Assembly: GCF_039545035.1 (NCBI RefSeq)
Contig: NZ_BAABRO010000011.1
Location: forward strand, 62,001-126,000
Length of the DNA stretch: 64,000 nucleotides
Reading direction: 5' to 3'
From: Novipirellula caenicola
Lineage (GTDB): Bacteria; Planctomycetota; Planctomycetia; Pirellulales; Pirellulaceae
The position numbers and the translations under genes were made by a program. The notes beneath the pieces were generated by a model. The model was not told the origin of the DNA and ran no database searches. It saw only the letters and a list, made by a program, of their open reading frames with translations. Shown one piece after another: positions 62,928-64,000 of the stretch (the stretch's first letter is position 1; every line of letters starts with the position of its first letter).

Positions 62928-63764
62928 TCAATCCGGAATCCAGAGTTTGCTGCCGCTAACATCCGAGACGGCTTGGCCGCCCGCCGTTTGACGACGCGCC
63001 TTGATGCGAACGTAGGGAGCGATGAATTGGGCGCGGTGTGCGAACGAGCCCGCCGCCGCATCGCGTTTGGCATGAACGGGTTCGACCAAATCCTCGACCG
63101 AAAATCCGGCGCGACACATGCCGCCAATGATCTGTTCCCAGCGGTGCAGGAACTCAACGGCTCCGCTTTCGCGTAATCGATTTGCGGTTGCCGAAGCGTT
63201 TTTGGGTGGCGGCACCGGCGTGTCGCGGTAATAGGTGTGTTCGAAGCAATACGACCCGTTGGCGGTCGCCTCGGGACTCGCCTGCAGCGAGACGGGATTC
63301 TTGTGCTGGCTAATGTACAGGCCGCCAGGACGCAGCACGCGGGCAACTTGCTCGAACACAACGCCGATGTTGCGGACGTAACAGGTGCTGACTGGTTGAG
63401 CGACGATGTCAAATTCTGCCGGTCTTAGCATCGACAGATCTTCCATCGTCGTTTCCAAAATACGCAGCGAAAGGCTGCGTGCGGCAGCGACTTGGCGATC
63501 CAGCTCCAGCATGGCGGGGCTGAGGTCGACGACCGTCACCTCGGCTCCGGCAGCCGCGTACAGCGAACTTTGCCTGCCACCGCCCGCTGCCAAACACAGC
63601 ACACGCAACCCTTTGATTGATTTTCCGAGCCATCCGAGCGGATCGAGCGTCTTGAGGGGATCGGCCAATTCGCTGTCTTTAGCGGGCTGGCAAAGCGGGT
63701 TTCTCGCGTCCGCCATCGCGTCATAAGTCTTGCGGTTGGCACGCAGGATCTCGTCGTGGTTCAT
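62928..63764 (-). CDS. Class I SAM-dependent methyltransferase
   Basis: Cytoplasmic enzyme of 278 residues. Motif I is VLCLAAGGGRQSSLYAAAGA (about 55-74) and the acidic SAM contact is VVDLSPAMLELD (about 78-89); motif IV-like FDIVAQPVSTCYV and motif V-like RVLRPGGLYI follow. It belongs to the UbiE/Methyltransf_11-type family, and the substrate is unknown. NHDEILRANRKTYDAMAD at the N-terminus resembles the tRNA/small-molecule methyltransferase lead-in. It is convergent with the GGM-repeat gene. A G-rich leader precedes the ATG (63762-63764). Confidence 0.88.
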   Translation of the reverse strand: MNHDEILRANRKTYDAMADARNPLCQPAKDSELADPLKTLDPLGWLGKSIKGLRVLCLAAGGGRQSSLYAAAGAEVTVVDLSPAMLELDRQVAAARSLSLRILETTMEDLSMLRPAEFDIVAQPVSTCYVRNIGVVFEQVARVLRPGGLYISQHKNPVSLQASPEATANGSYCFEHTYYRDTPVPPPKNASATANRLRESGAVEFLHRWEQIIGGMCRAGFSVEDLVEPVHAKRDAAAGSFAHRAQFIAPYVRIKARRQTAGGQAVSDVSGSKLWIPD

Positions 63765-64000
63765 TTAAAGCGTTTTGGGGGGGAAATTGGAAAACGAGGG
63801 CTGACGCCCAATGCCAGCTAGATTGGCACCGTACGGATGGTTTTCATAGCCGAGAGTGGCAGGTGATCCGGTAAATTTCGAACGTTTTTTCCCGCTGCAA
63901 CCGGACGGCTCGCTCCGCGGACGCCGTCTAAGCGATGCATTCGTATGCCGCTACTAGCGTTGTGTGACAAACCCGCGGTGCAGCAGCGGAGGGAGGCGTC

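Overview
The window looks like chromosomal DNA of a planctomycete, most likely of the Rhodopirellula/Pirellulaceae type. The evidence is gene content: a cytochrome c/beta-propeller/HEAT giant, a sialate O-acetylesterase, Tat-exported Gfo/Idh oxidoreductases, a Gly-Gly-Met repeat secreted protein, large low-complexity envelope proteins, and many genes with pyrimidine-rich leaders instead of Shine-Dalgarno (SD) sites. No rRNA, tRNA, CRISPR array, transposase, integrase or phage gene was seen. This reads as core genome with dispersed intergenic repeats, not an island.

Layout. 1-3.7 kb: a flavin oxidoreductase cut by the window edge, translationally coupled to a NosR-like membrane FMN/iron-sulfur protein. 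3.9-14 kb (minus strand): citrate synthase, then in transcription order purA-uppS-cdsA-phoH-pgpH-ybeY-corC, a nucleotide, lipid-carrier and RNA-processing block. 14.1-17.7 kb: SGNH-fold protein, exported glutathione peroxidase, MFS transporter. 17.9-21.5 kb: aspS and a CtpA-type protease, convergent on one bidirectional terminator. 22.2-25.9 kb: secreted unknown, FtsQ-like protein, divergent MurB, thioredoxin. 26.6-32.4 kb: Gfo/Idh protein, two planctomycete unknowns, enolase, riboflavin synthase, rsmA. 32.5-38 kb: exported and repeat proteins (STN-like, HEAT/TPR, thioredoxin-YHS, Gly-rich). 38.5-41.6 kb: a three-gene set of ketosynthase, private acyl carrier protein and CrtI-like desaturase. 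41.65-42.3 kb: a tandem array with a ~211-bp period. 42.3-47.4 kb: two very large low-complexity envelope proteins. 47.7-49.4 kb: rhodanese, hisG, hisE. 49.6-56.8 kb: cytochrome c giant, sialate esterase, Tat oxidoreductase (polymer catabolism). 57-60.2 kb: ApgM/proposed homoserine kinase with a four-ACT aspartokinase. 60.3-63.8 kb: Ala/Lys coiled-coil protein with a Cys tail, GGM-repeat protein, SAM methyltransferase.

The best candidate for an undescribed system is the KAS-ACP-desaturase trio at 38.55-41.62 kb. Other points of interest are the MurB homologue lacking both expected catalytic residues beside an FtsQ-like gene, the ~211-bp tandem array, an orphan terminator followed by a well-initiated 25-codon ORF at 26.25-26.39 kb, a hairpin-rich region at 36.5-36.7 kb, and recurring pyrimidine-rich leaders. 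All functional calls rest on motif recognition by eye; no database search was possible.
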